Positions 25,539 to 33,458 are shown, numbered from the stretch's first letter. The stretch: 64,000 nt of DNA from Falsihalocynthiibacter sp042445055 (GCF_042445055.1 NZ_CP170339.1:434001-498000); one strand, 5' to 3'. Notes: generated by a model from the sequence alone, not told the origin. Program-made: numbers and translations.

Positions 25539-26356
25539 CAGATCGCCGATTTCATTTCGCGAACAGCCGCATTGCTCATGAGAGTCTGCGTGGGGATGTT
25601 CAAGCTCCTCAATTTGCCGAGGGTGCGGCGCGTCAAGTGGTATCGCCCGTTGCCGACCTCTGCGCCGCGCAGCGAGGAAAGCGGGATGCGCAGTTGTTAA
25701 TGGGCACAGAATTCGAGGTGCTCGAAACACATGAAGGCTGGAGTTTTGGGCGATCTCTTGAGGATGGATATGTCGGGTATGTTGCGGCGGAACAGCTTGG
25801 GCCAACAGCAATCTCAACACACTGGATCTCGGCCCGAAGCTCACAGATTTATTCAGCGGCGGACATCAAATCACCCGAGATCGCCAACATATCCTTTGGA
25901 AGCAAGCTCGCTGTTGCCCGCATAGAAGGAACATTCGCAGAATTGGAAACGGGCGGGTTCGTTCCGGTACAGCACCTGTCAACGAAAACCTTGACCGACC
26001 CCGCCTTGGTGGCTCTTGGATTCCTAGGGGTGCCGTATCTTTGGGGTGGGAATAGTTCGCTTGGGATTGATTGCTCGGGCCTTGTTCAGCAGAGCCTTAG
26101 AGCGTGCGGGACAGAGTGTCCGCGCGATAGTGATCAGCAGGAAGCATATTTCACCGAAGATGTTACGGATGCAGCGATGATGCGGCGCGGTGATTTGGTG
26201 TTCTGGAAAGGGCATGTCGGCATGATGCTCAATGAACAAGAGATGATCCATGCCAATGCCCACCACATGGCGGTTGCGATTGAGTCGTTTAGTGAGGCTT
26301 GTGCACGCATTGGCGCAAACGAATTCGGTCAGATAACCGCAATGAAGCGTCCTTAG
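25535..26356 (+). CDS. NlpC/P60-family (C40) peptidase with SH3-like repeats
   Basis: A 273-aa predicted murein peptide hydrolase. Two bacterial SH3-like segments (about 40-90, with LLMGTEFEVLETHEGWSFGR, and 100-150) precede the catalytic NlpC/P60 domain (about 155-273). That domain has C180 in WGGNSSLGIDCSGLVQQSLR, H227 in GHVGMM and H239 in MIHANAH, the Cys-His-polar triad. No signal peptide is evident at the chosen start, so it may act in the cytoplasm on recycled peptides, similar to YkfC-type dipeptidyl-peptidase VI. Start is GTG at 25535, coupled to the aminopeptidase stop. Confidence 0.9.
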   Translation: MTDRRFHFANSRIAHESLRGDVQAPQFAEGAARQVVSPVADLCAAQRGKRDAQLLMGTEFEVLETHEGWSFGRSLEDGYVGYVAAEQLGPTAISTHWISARSSQIYSAADIKSPEIANISFGSKLAVARIEGTFAELETGGFVPVQHLSTKTLTDPALVALGFLGVPYLWGGNSSLGIDCSGLVQQSLRACGTECPRDSDQQEAYFTEDVTDAAMMRRGDLVFWKGHVGMMLNEQEMIHANAHHMAVAIESFSEACARIGANEFGQITAMKRP

Positions 26357-26360
26357 GCGG

Positions 26361-26699
26361 CTACTTTACTGCGCGGATCAGCTTCTTTTCCAAGACATGC
26401 AGAACAGGCTTCAGATCATGTCCCCGCTTGAGAACTTGCCCCTCCATTCCAATAACAGCATACAGGCCCTGCTTAAGCCGAAGCTTCGGGCGCTTTTCGA
26501 TGCGGTACAGAGGGTTCTCGGCGCTTCGGCGGAAAATCGAGAAAACAGCGACATCCGGTAGGTGTGAAATCCCGTAATCGCGCCATTCTCCTGCGGCGAC
26601 CATGCGCCCATAGAGCGACAGAATCGCGCTTAGTTCAGTGCGATGAAAAGCAACCTGTGCAGGTGGATGAAAAGGCTTGCGGAAGGGATCAACATTCAT
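26361..26699 (-). CDS. DUF2794-family protein
   Basis: A 112-aa protein of the DUF2794 family, found widely in alphaproteobacteria with unknown function. The core reads VAFHRTELSAILSLYGRMVA, then AGEWRDYGISHLPDVAVFSI with FRRSAENPLYRIEKRP, which is characteristic. It ends with a basic helix (LKPVLHVLEKKLIRAV). The start is placed at ATG 26699 (MNVDPFRKPF) by comparison with the usual family length; a TTG at 26789 would add 30 residues. No signal peptide. It is divergent from the formaldehyde dehydrogenase gene with about 130 nt between. Confidence 0.8.
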   Translation of the reverse strand: MNVDPFRKPFHPPAQVAFHRTELSAILSLYGRMVAAGEWRDYGISHLPDVAVFSIFRRSAENPLYRIEKRPKLRLKQGLYAVIGMEGQVLKRGHDLKPVLHVLEKKLIRAVK

Positions 26700-26829
26700 C
26701 CTAAAATGTTGCGCCCAATCCGCCCGAAAATCAAGTATTCGCTGAACATTTGCAATGCGAACGCTTCGTGCTTGAAACTCGGCGGTCAATATATCACGCT
26801 GTGCGCGACGAATTCATGGAGATATTGAT

Positions 26830-27942
26830 ATGCGAACTCGCGCCGCCGTTGCCCTTGAGGCAGGAAAACCTCTTGTTGTTATGGATGTGAACCTAGAGGG
26901 CCCAAGAGCGGGCGAGGTTCTCGTAGAAATCAAGGCCACAGGGCTTTGCCATACGGATGAATTTACGCGCTCTGGTGATGACCCCGAAGGGATTTTCCCA
27001 GCAATCCTTGGCCACGAAGGTGCAGGGGTTGTGATCGAAATTGGTGAAGGTGTTACAAGCCTTGAGGTGGGTGATCACGTGATCCCGCTTTACACACCCG
27101 AATGTCGCGAGTGTGAGTATTGTTTGAACCCCAAAACCAACCTTTGTCAGTCGATCCGTAGCACGCAGGGTGCAGGTCTTTTGCCAGATGGCTCGACGCG
27201 GTTCTCGATGCTGGATGGCACGCCGATCCATCACTATATGGGATGCTCGACCTTTGCCAATCACACGGTTGTTCCAGAGATCGCGCTCGCCAAAGTTCGC
27301 AAGGACGCGCCCTTCGACAAGATTTGCTATATCGGCTGCGGCGTGACGACAGGTATTGGCGCGGTGATTAACACGGCGAAGGTCGAGATAGGCTCTACCG
27401 CGATTGTGTTCGGCCTTGGCGGGATTGGATTGAATGTCATCCAAGGGCTTCGACTCGCTGGTGCAGACCAGATCGTCGGCGTTGACCTGAACGATAGCAA
27501 AGTGGAAATGGCCACACGTTTCGGCATGACCGATTTTGTGAACCCGTCCAAAGTTGACGGAGACTTGGTTGCGCATCTGGTGGAACTCACGGGCGGCGGC
27601 GCGGACTATACCTTCGATGCCACGGGCAACGTGAACGTGATGCGGACCGCGCTTGAGTCGGCGCACAAAGGCTGGGGCGAGAGCGTGATTATCGGCGTTG
27701 CACCAGCAGGGGCCGAAATCAGTACGCGGCCATTCCAGCTTGTTACAGGGCGTGTCTGGCGCGGAACGGCCTTTGGGGGTGCTTCGGGGCGGACAGATGT
27801 GCCCAAGATCGTTGACTGGTACATGGACGGGAAGATCGAAATCGATCCGATGATCACCCACACTATGTCCCTTGATGAAATCAACGACGGGTTCGATTTG
27901 ATGCACGAGGGGAAATCTATTCGCTCAGTGGTTCTTTATTAA
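26830..27942 (+). CDS. adhI: S-(hydroxymethyl)glutathione dehydrogenase / class III alcohol dehydrogenase
   Basis: Oxidises S-hydroxymethylglutathione, formed from formaldehyde and glutathione, to S-formylglutathione with NAD. The 370-aa zinc enzyme has catalytic zinc ligands C40 and H62 (ATGLCHTDEFTRSG; GHEGAG) and a third Cys in YIGCGVTTGIGAV. Structural zinc cysteines C92, C95, C98 and C106 are in PECRECEYCLNPKTNLCQ. The NAD fold is VFGLGGIGLNVIQG. The matching hydrolase fghA lies 1.7 kb downstream. TGGAG lies 8 nt before the ATG. Symbols adhI, flhA and frmA are used for this gene in different genera. Confidence 0.95.
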   Translation: MRTRAAVALEAGKPLVVMDVNLEGPRAGEVLVEIKATGLCHTDEFTRSGDDPEGIFPAILGHEGAGVVIEIGEGVTSLEVGDHVIPLYTPECRECEYCLNPKTNLCQSIRSTQGAGLLPDGSTRFSMLDGTPIHHYMGCSTFANHTVVPEIALAKVRKDAPFDKICYIGCGVTTGIGAVINTAKVEIGSTAIVFGLGGIGLNVIQGLRLAGADQIVGVDLNDSKVEMATRFGMTDFVNPSKVDGDLVAHLVELTGGGADYTFDATGNVNVMRTALESAHKGWGESVIIGVAPAGAEISTRPFQLVTGRVWRGTAFGGASGRTDVPKIVDWYMDGKIEIDPMITHTMSLDEINDGFDLMHEGKSIRSVVLY

Positions 27943-27987
27943 CCAATTTAGCAGATACAGCCAGAACTGGCAGAAATTGAGGAAACA

Positions 27988-28563
27988 ATGAGCGAAGATA
28001 ACAACAAAGACGAATCCACTGGCCGCTTGGCGGACAAGCTGTTCTTCAAGAGCCGCAACGTGATCGTAACAGGAGAGGTGACAGACAAGCTCGCCAAGCA
28101 GACAGTCACGCATCTTCTTGCCTTGGCCGAGGAAAGCGATGAGCCGATCAATATGTTCATCAGTTCCCCTGGTGGGCATGTGGAATCGGGCGATATGGTG
28201 CATGATATGATTAAGTTCATCACCCCGCGCGTGCGTACTATCGGTTCGGGCTGGGTGGCGAGCGCGGGTGCGTTGATGTTTGTCGGTGCCGATAAAGAAG
28301 ACCGTTATTGTCTGCCGAATACACGCTTTCTGTTGCACCAACCAAGCGGCGGTATCGGCGGTAAGGTGACGGATATGCAGATCCAAGCCGAGCAAATTCG
28401 CCGTATGCGCGAGCGTTTCCATCACCTGTTTGCCGAGGCTACGGGCCAGACGCCTGAGAAAATCGCCGCGGATACTCAGCGCGATTTCTGGCTAACTACG
28501 GATGAGGCGCTTGATTATGGCCTCTTGGGCCAAGTGATCAAAACAATGGGTGAGTTGAAGTAA
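27988..28563 (+). CDS. ClpP-like serine protease subunit
   Basis: A 191-aa member of the ClpP family. The catalytic triad appears intact: Ser92 in SGWVASAGALMFVGA, His117 in RFLLHQPSGG, and Asp162 in the DTQRDFWLT motif. The assembly helix region QIQAEQIRRMRERFHHLF is present. It differs from housekeeping ClpP in the N-terminal loop (DNNKDESTGRLADKLFFKSR) and lacks the usual IPIVIE-type N-terminal axial segment, so it is more like the second ClpP found beside other genes than the one paired with clpX. No clp ATPase adjoins. It follows adhI after 45 nt with GAGGAAAC, so it is likely in the same message. Confidence 0.88.
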   Translation: MSEDNNKDESTGRLADKLFFKSRNVIVTGEVTDKLAKQTVTHLLALAEESDEPINMFISSPGGHVESGDMVHDMIKFITPRVRTIGSGWVASAGALMFVGADKEDRYCLPNTRFLLHQPSGGIGGKVTDMQIQAEQIRRMRERFHHLFAEATGQTPEKIAADTQRDFWLTTDEALDYGLLGQVIKTMGELK

Positions 28564-28570
28564 TTCACTT

Positions 28571-28594
28571 AGGGCCTTGGGAAACCGAGGCCCT
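28571..28594. terminator. Bidirectional terminator between clpP-like and tetR
   Basis: A 10-bp stem with one G-U pair (arms 28571-28580 and 28585-28594, GAAA loop) lies between two converging genes. The right arm runs into the tetR stop codon. T-rich sequence follows on the + side; the minus side is less clear. Confidence 0.7.
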
Positions 28595-29219
28595 ATTCGT
28601 TTGTGACGCCATAGTGGGCGAGGAACATATCAACTGCGCCGTCCACGATCTTGGTAATTTCGGCATCGCTGAAGGTTATCTGAACACCACATAGGATGCG
28701 CGGGTGGATGTAAGTTTTGGATAGCTCCATGAACTGCTCTGCGGCAAAATCTGTATCGTCGATTTTCAACTCGTTTCGCGCGACAGATTGATTGAGGTAG
28801 TCCGCAAGTCGTGCCTTTACGAGCGCTGGGCCAGATTCATAGAATTGTTTTCCAAGCTCAGGAAAACGACCCGATTCTGCCATACAAATCTTGAAAACCG
28901 CGAGCCCAAATTCCGACGTGATAAAGGCGATCATGCGCCTTGCCGCTTCTCTCAAGACCAGTCGCGGCGGCGCGCTCATGTCAATAACTTCGAGCGCTTC
29001 TTCTGCCTGTCGGTGGCATTCGATCTCGGCTACCTGAGCAAACAAGAGCCGCTTATCGGGAAAATAACTATAGAGCGTCGCTTTGGAGACTTCTGCGGCG
29101 CGGGCGATGTCGTCGACACTGGCCCCTTCAAATCCATCGCGCATAAAAACTTCACGCGCACCATCAAGGACTTGGTTGAATTTGCGTCCGCGTTTGATAA
29201 GGCCAGCATGAACTGTCAT
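28593..29219 (-). CDS. TetR-family transcriptional regulator
   Basis: A 208-aa dimeric repressor-type regulator. The N-terminal helix-turn-helix (about residues 12-58) shows VFMRDGFEGASVDDIARAAE followed by VSKATLYSYFPDKRLLFAQV, a textbook TetR domain. The C-terminal ligand/dimer domain (about 75-205) resembles the TetR_C group of AefR-like members (RRMIAFITSEFGLAVFKICM). An ACGGAG ribosome site is 7 nt before the ATG. A palindrome at 29251-29262 lies 32 nt upstream and recurs twice near 29522-29565, suggesting autoregulation plus control of the small exported peptide and perhaps fghA. Ligand unknown. Confidence 0.93.
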   Translation of the reverse strand: MTVHAGLIKRGRKFNQVLDGAREVFMRDGFEGASVDDIARAAEVSKATLYSYFPDKRLLFAQVAEIECHRQAEEALEVIDMSAPPRLVLREAARRMIAFITSEFGLAVFKICMAESGRFPELGKQFYESGPALVKARLADYLNQSVARNELKIDDTDFAAEQFMELSKTYIHPRILCGVQITFSDAEITKIVDGAVDMFLAHYGVTNE

Positions 29220-29250
29220 TGATCGCTCCGTTGGTTATGTGCCCAGCATA

Positions 29251-29262
29251 AACCTTTCGGTT
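29251..29262. promoter_or_regulatory. Putative TetR operator 1 (before tetR)
   Basis: AACCTTTCGGTT, an imperfect palindrome matching the form AACN3TCNGTT, lies 32-43 nt before the tetR start codon. Two more copies occur at 29522 and 29554. Position fits autoregulation. Confidence 0.5.
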
Positions 29263-29308
29263 CACTTTCAGCAAGCAGCAGAGCGATCATAGAGATGATC
29301 AGAACGTC

Positions 29309-29479
29309 TTAGCCTTTCTCGGCTTCGCACGTTGCGATGGTGCTTGGGCTACATGCGCCTTGCGTGGTTACTGGCTCGCTTGGAAATGTGAGATGCGGAA
29401 GTTCCATCGTGATGCTGCCGGCAAGGGCAGGACCGGTGACGGCAATAAGCAAGGCAGCAGTTGAGAGGATACGCGTCAT
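29309..29479 (-). CDS. 56-aa exported peptide, uncharacterised
   Basis: A very short gene that a length cut-off would miss. A clean signal peptide (MTRILSTAALLIAVTGPALA) with an Ala-Leu-Ala cleavage site is followed by about 36 mature residues (GSITMELPHLTFPSEPVTTQ then GACSPSTIATCEAEKG). The mature part has two Cys that could form a disulfide and several Pro. AAGGA lies 8 nt before the ATG at 29479, and a promoter-like pair with an embedded palindrome lies at 29512-29543. It precedes tetR on the same strand and is divergent from fghA. No family recognised; translation is supported by the signal peptide, ribosome site and context. Confidence 0.72.
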   Translation of the reverse strand: MTRILSTAALLIAVTGPALAGSITMELPHLTFPSEPVTTQGACSPSTIATCEAEKG

Positions 29480-29511
29480 AGGATGATTCCTTGTATTTTG
29501 TAGTGTTCGGG

Positions 29512-29543
29512 AATATATCTAAACTAATCAGTTTAGTTTTCAA
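29512..29543 (-). promoter_or_regulatory. Predicted promoter of the 56-aa peptide gene
   Basis: On the minus strand TTGAAA (29538-29543) could be the -35 box and TAGATA (29516-29521, 16-nt spacer) or TATATT (29512-29517) the -10 box. The palindromic operator at 29522-29533 fills the spacer exactly, a classic repression position. Confidence 0.45.
29522..29533. promoter_or_regulatory. Putative TetR operator 2 (in peptide promoter)
   Basis: AACTAATCAGTT, lying inside a longer perfect 7-bp-arm palindrome (29519-29536, CTAAACT-N4-AGTTTAG). It sits between the -35 and -10 elements predicted for the 56-aa peptide gene. Confidence 0.55.
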
Positions 29544-29553
29544 GCCAAAAGTG

Positions 29554-29565
29554 AACTGATCGGTT
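29554..29565. promoter_or_regulatory. Putative TetR operator 3 (fghA side)
   Basis: AACTGATCGGTT, the third copy, 32 nt (about three helical turns) from operator 2 and about 86 nt before the fghA ATG. Could serve fghA, or cooperate with operator 2. Confidence 0.5.
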
Positions 29566-29650
29566 TATTTCTGGTGGTCTTGCAAGACGTAACGTCGCGC
29601 GGTAGCCCTAGGGGCAAGTTCAATAAGGCGATTTTCGAGAGGGCGAGAGC

Positions 29651-30481
29651 ATGGAAACGGTTTCAGAAAACAAGTGTTTTGATGGGGTGCAAGGAGTGTA
29701 CCGAGCGCCGTCCGATGCCTGCTCAGGCGAGATGACATTCGGCCTGTTCCTTCCACGAGAGGCAAAGCAGCAACCGGTGCCGCTTTTGACCTTTTTGTCT
29801 GGGCTAACCTGCACGCATGAAAACGCCATGGTGAAATCGGGTGCTCAACAATGGGCGGCTAAGCACGGCCTCGCGATCTTGTTCCCCGACACGTCACCGC
29901 GCGGCGAAGATGTTGCCAATAGCGAGGATTATGATCTGGGGCAGGGAGCAGGCTTTTATTTGAACGCCACCCAAGAGCCATGGGCGTCGCATTTTCAGAT
30001 GTGGGATTATATCGCCGAGGAATTGCCAAAACTCATTGAGCGCAACTTCGACGTCGATACTTCACGTCAGTCGATCATGGGCCATTCCATGGGCGGACAT
30101 GGCGCGCTTACGCTCGCCATGAGCAAACCAGAGCAATATGCGTCAGTATCCGCCTTCGCACCCATCGCTAATCCGACGCGATCTGACTGGGGCCGCAAAC
30201 AATTCAAGGCCTATCTTGGTGATGACGAGAGCACCTGGGCTGCGCATGATGCGACGCTCTTGATGCGCGACGTGGGATTTGACGGGCCGGTATTGATTGA
30301 TCAAGGCACCGACGATCAGTTCCTCGATCTTCTCAAGCCCGAGGCCCTCGCAGAAGCTATGGCAGCTCGGCGTCAGCAAGGCGCATTCAATATGCGGTCG
30401 GGATACGATCATTCGTATTTCACCATTTCCACCTTTATGGAAAGCCACGTCGCTTTCCACGCCGAGGCGCTTTTGAAATGA
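29651..30481 (+). CDS. fghA: S-formylglutathione hydrolase
   Basis: Hydrolyses S-formylglutathione to formate and glutathione, the step after the class III alcohol dehydrogenase encoded at 26830. The 276-aa esterase-D-type alpha/beta hydrolase has the nucleophile Ser146 in SIMGHSMGGHGALTLA, the oxyanion region FLSGLTCTHENAM, the acid in LIDQGTDDQFLD (about residue 223) and the His in SGYDHSYFT (about 258). Full standard length. GAGAGGGCGAGAGC precedes the ATG. It is coupled to the next gene by an ATGA overlap, leading a five-gene forward run. Confidence 0.95.
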   Translation: METVSENKCFDGVQGVYRAPSDACSGEMTFGLFLPREAKQQPVPLLTFLSGLTCTHENAMVKSGAQQWAAKHGLAILFPDTSPRGEDVANSEDYDLGQGAGFYLNATQEPWASHFQMWDYIAEELPKLIERNFDVDTSRQSIMGHSMGGHGALTLAMSKPEQYASVSAFAPIANPTRSDWGRKQFKAYLGDDESTWAAHDATLLMRDVGFDGPVLIDQGTDDQFLDLLKPEALAEAMAARRQQGAFNMRSGYDHSYFTISTFMESHVAFHAEALLK

Positions 30482-30936
30482 CGAAAATCTATGTGGATGC
30501 GGATGCCTGTCCTGTAAAGGCGGAAGCCGAGAAAGTCGCCACACGCCACAAGCTCCAGATGCTTTTGGTGTGTAACGGCGGCCTGCGTCCCAGTCAGAAT
30601 CCTTATGTTGAACTAATCATCGTTCCAGAAGGGCCAGACATAGCTGACAAGTGGATCGCAGAACGCGCAGGCCCTGGCGATATCGTGGTCACAGGTGATA
30701 TTCCGCTGGCCGATGCCTGTATCAAAGCTGGCGCGCGTGTATTGCGCCACAATGGTGATCCACTGAATGAGAGCAACATCGGGCCCCAACTCGCGACGCG
30801 CGATTTGATGCAGGATTTGCGCGCAGCCGATCCGTTTCGACAGGGAGGAGGGCGCGCGTTCTCCAAGGCTGACAGATCAAACTTCTTAAATGCGCTAGAG
30901 CGTGAAATTCAAGCGGCCAAAAGACTGCCGCGCTAA
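30478..30936 (+). CDS. YaiI/YqxD (DUF188) family protein
   Basis: A 152-aa protein of the YaiI/YqxD family, a PIN-like fold of unproven function. The N-terminal acidic motif IYVDADACPVKAEAEKVA (about 3-20), then DKWIAERAGPGDIVVTGDIP and ADACIKAGARVLRHNG are family-typical, as is the late FRQGGGRAFSKADRSNFLNA. The ATG overlaps the fghA stop (ATGA), so it is co-translated. Confidence 0.9.
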   Translation: MTKIYVDADACPVKAEAEKVATRHKLQMLLVCNGGLRPSQNPYVELIIVPEGPDIADKWIAERAGPGDIVVTGDIPLADACIKAGARVLRHNGDPLNESNIGPQLATRDLMQDLRAADPFRQGGGRAFSKADRSNFLNALEREIQAAKRLPR

Positions 30937-30953
30937 GAACAGGGTGAGAGAAA

Positions 30954-31577
30954 ATGAGTGTACAGGCCGTTGTTTTTGATATCGGAAACGTGCTGATCGA
31001 GTGGCAACCAGAGCGCCACTACGATGCCAAATTCGGCGAGGCGCGCCGCCGCGAAATGTTTGAGGCGGTGGACCTTCACGGCATGAATGACCGCATCGAT
31101 ATGGGCGGGCCGTTCAAGGACACAATTTACGACGAGGCCGAGAAGTATTCGCAGTACCGCGCCGAAATTCGCGACTGGTTTGACAGTTGGATCAAGATGG
31201 CTAGCCCTGAGATTCCGCAATCCGTCCTATTGCTCCGCGCCCTTCGAGCAAAGTCCATCCCAGTATTTGCGCTCTCGAACTTCGGTGTTGAGAGTTTTGC
31301 TTATGCCGAAACCGTTTATCCATTCTTGGGCGAGTTTGATAAGCGTTATATTTCGGGTCACATGGAGGTCATTAAGCCCGATCAGAAAATCTATGAAATG
31401 GTCGAGGCCGATTGCGGCGTTGCACCTGCGGGGCTTCTTTTTGCGGATGATCGCGTCGACAATATCGCAGCGGCGGATGCGCGCGGATGGCAAACGCATC
31501 TATTTGAGACGCCTAAGGGGTGGGCAAAGCGCCTTGTGGATGAGGGGCTTCTGACCTCCGAGGAGGCAGGGCTATGA
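30954..31577 (+). CDS. HAD-superfamily hydrolase
   Basis: A 207-aa subfamily IA HAD phosphatase-like enzyme, resembling YihX. Motif I is AVVFDIGNVLIEW with the nucleophile Asp; the usual second Asp is Gly here, which is common in this subgroup. Motif II is in PVFALSNFGVESFAY, motif III Lys in HMEVIKPDQKIYEM, and motif IV in LLFADDRVDNIAAADARGW. A helical cap lies at about 20-85. AGGGTGAG precedes the ATG. It overlaps the next gene by ATGA. Substrate unknown. Confidence 0.9.
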   Translation: MSVQAVVFDIGNVLIEWQPERHYDAKFGEARRREMFEAVDLHGMNDRIDMGGPFKDTIYDEAEKYSQYRAEIRDWFDSWIKMASPEIPQSVLLLRALRAKSIPVFALSNFGVESFAYAETVYPFLGEFDKRYISGHMEVIKPDQKIYEMVEADCGVAPAGLLFADDRVDNIAAADARGWQTHLFETPKGWAKRLVDEGLLTSEEAGL

Positions 31578-32485
31578 AAACAGTCGGCTTTGATGAAGGA
31601 GAGGCCAAGCTCGATTGGATCGGTTTGACCGACGCGCTGATTGCTGGCCACAAACTTTCGCGCGCGGATATGGGGGATATGTTCCTTTATCGCACGCCAG
31701 ATACGGGGCTTGTGCGCGGGGCGGTGATTGACGGGCTTGGATTCCTTGTGAAAACCGCGACGATCTTCCCAGAGAATACGGCCAAGGAACTGCCGACGGT
31801 GAATGGCTCGGTGCTATTGTTTGACGATGCCGCCGGACTGCCCGAGGCAATGATTGATTTCCACTTGGTTACTAAATGGAAAACAGCGGGCGATAGCCTG
31901 TTGGGCGCGCGTTTGTTGGCGCGTCCGGATAGTCGCAAAATTACGATCCTCGGGGCCGGAACGCAGGGCGCAAATCTCTGGTCTGCGTATCGCGCGCTTT
32001 TCCCTGACGCGGAATTTACGATCTGGAACCGGACCTTCCACAAGGCCGAAGCCTTCGCAAAAACATACGCAAATACCCGTGCGGAATCTGATCTTGAGAC
32101 TGCAATACGCGGTGCGGATATTATTACTTCGGCGACAATGTCGTCCGAACCGATGATCAAGGGCGCGTGGCTTTCGGCAGGGCAGCATCTTGATTTAATC
32201 GGCGCCTACCGACCCGATATGCGCGAAGCAGATGACGAAGCCCTGACACGCGCACGAATCTTTGTCGATAGCCGCGACACCACGATCGACCATATTGGAG
32301 AGCTAAAAGACCCAATCGCGCGCGGTGTTATCAAACCCCAAGATATCGTCGCGGATTTTTACGATTTGGGCAGTGATTCTTTTTCCCGCCAAAATAATGA
32401 CGAGATTACTCTGTTTAAGAACGGTGGTGGCGCGCATCTGGATTTGATGACGAGTCGATACATTCTTAACCAGTGGAGTTCGTAA
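31574..32485 (+). CDS. Ornithine cyclodeaminase / mu-crystallin family protein
   Basis: A 303-aa NAD(P)-binding enzyme of the ornithine cyclodeaminase family, which includes ornithine cyclodeaminases, alanine dehydrogenases and imine reductases. The Rossmann motif KITILGAGTQGANLWSAYRA is at about 118-137, with the family stretch DFHLVTKWKTAGDSLLGARL before it and GADIITSATMSSEPMIKG and DLIGAYRPDMREADDEAL after. The start overlaps the HAD stop by 4 nt and its stop overlaps the next gene by 1 nt. The true substrate is open. Confidence 0.88.
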   Translation: MKTVGFDEGEAKLDWIGLTDALIAGHKLSRADMGDMFLYRTPDTGLVRGAVIDGLGFLVKTATIFPENTAKELPTVNGSVLLFDDAAGLPEAMIDFHLVTKWKTAGDSLLGARLLARPDSRKITILGAGTQGANLWSAYRALFPDAEFTIWNRTFHKAEAFAKTYANTRAESDLETAIRGADIITSATMSSEPMIKGAWLSAGQHLDLIGAYRPDMREADDEALTRARIFVDSRDTTIDHIGELKDPIARGVIKPQDIVADFYDLGSDSFSRQNNDEITLFKNGGGAHLDLMTSRYILNQWSS

Positions 32486-33411
32486 TGGTTTGGTTAATAT
32501 TCGGAGCAGTGATCGCTGTGATCGCTACGCCCATTGTTGTTGAGCGGTTGCGAAAGCACATTTCACCTGCATTGCGTGCCGAGGCTCCGGGTAGATACAC
32601 CAACCTATCGCAGGGGGTGACCCACTATCAGTGGGCGGGGCCTCCGGACGGGCAAATCGTTGTTTGTGTTCATGGTCTATCTACACCCAGTTATGTGATG
32701 ACGGCGCTCGTTAAGGGGTTCGTTCTCATGGGGTTTCGTGTGCTTTCCTATGATCTTTATGGTCGCGGATTATCGGCGCGGCCACAAGGGGATCAGGACC
32801 TTCCGTTCTTTCGTCAACAACTTGCCGAGCTGTTAGAGGACCAAGGCGTTGATGGCCCGATTACACTCGTGGGGTATTCGATGGGCGGCTCGATCTCAGT
32901 CGATTTTGCCAGTACATATCCCGAAAAAGTGCACCAGATTATTTTGCTCGCGACTGCTGGTCTTGGGCAAAAAATCTCGCCTGTGACCCGCTTTCTGATG
33001 ATTGTGCCGGTTGTCGGAGATGCGCTTATGAATACCTTTGGCGGGTTTCGCTATGGTCGCTCAACCGCCGCAATGGATGCCGCAATCGAAGCTGCTCCGA
33101 ACATGAAGCCTTGGCCTGTCCGTGAGTGTCGCTCTCAAGGGTTCCTTCCCGCGGTCCTTTCGAGTTATCGGCACACATTGACGGTACAGCAGGATGAGGC
33201 TCACCGCACGATTTCGGAAAATGACATCGCGGTTCTGGCCATTTGGGGCGCCGAGGATCCCGTGGTTCCAATGACCGCAATGGGCCGCCTTGCTCAGGCG
33301 AACCGTACATCGCGGCAAACGGTTGTACCCGGTGCTGACCATTCAGTTATCTACACGCATCCGCAGGATGTGATCCGTGACATTCAAGAGTTCCTTCGCG
33401 CGGCGGACTAG
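32485..33411 (+). CDS. Membrane-anchored alpha/beta hydrolase
   Basis: A 308-aa alpha/beta-fold hydrolase. The N-terminal hydrophobic segment (MVWLIFGAVIAVIATPIVVE) suggests a membrane anchor. The catalytic domain has the oxyanion motif VVCVHGLSTPSYV, SYDLYGRGLSARP, the nucleophile Ser in LVGYSMGGSISVDFA, the Asp in IWGAEDPVVP, and the His in VPGADHSVIY. Start is the ATG at 32485 overlapping the previous stop (TAATG); a GTG 12 nt upstream is possible. Last gene of the operon that begins with fghA. Confidence 0.88.
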   Translation: MVWLIFGAVIAVIATPIVVERLRKHISPALRAEAPGRYTNLSQGVTHYQWAGPPDGQIVVCVHGLSTPSYVMTALVKGFVLMGFRVLSYDLYGRGLSARPQGDQDLPFFRQQLAELLEDQGVDGPITLVGYSMGGSISVDFASTYPEKVHQIILLATAGLGQKISPVTRFLMIVPVVGDALMNTFGGFRYGRSTAAMDAAIEAAPNMKPWPVRECRSQGFLPAVLSSYRHTLTVQQDEAHRTISENDIAVLAIWGAEDPVVPMTAMGRLAQANRTSRQTVVPGADHSVIYTHPQDVIRDIQEFLRAAD

Positions 33412-33458
33412 GGACTGGTTCATCTTTCCTTCTGCCGAAATGCGTTTTAAACGGGGGC

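Noticed and set aside
26893..27906. Long open frame antisense to the formaldehyde dehydrogenase gene
   Set aside because: It lies entirely opposite adhI, has no ribosome site or protein features, and is explained by codon bias.
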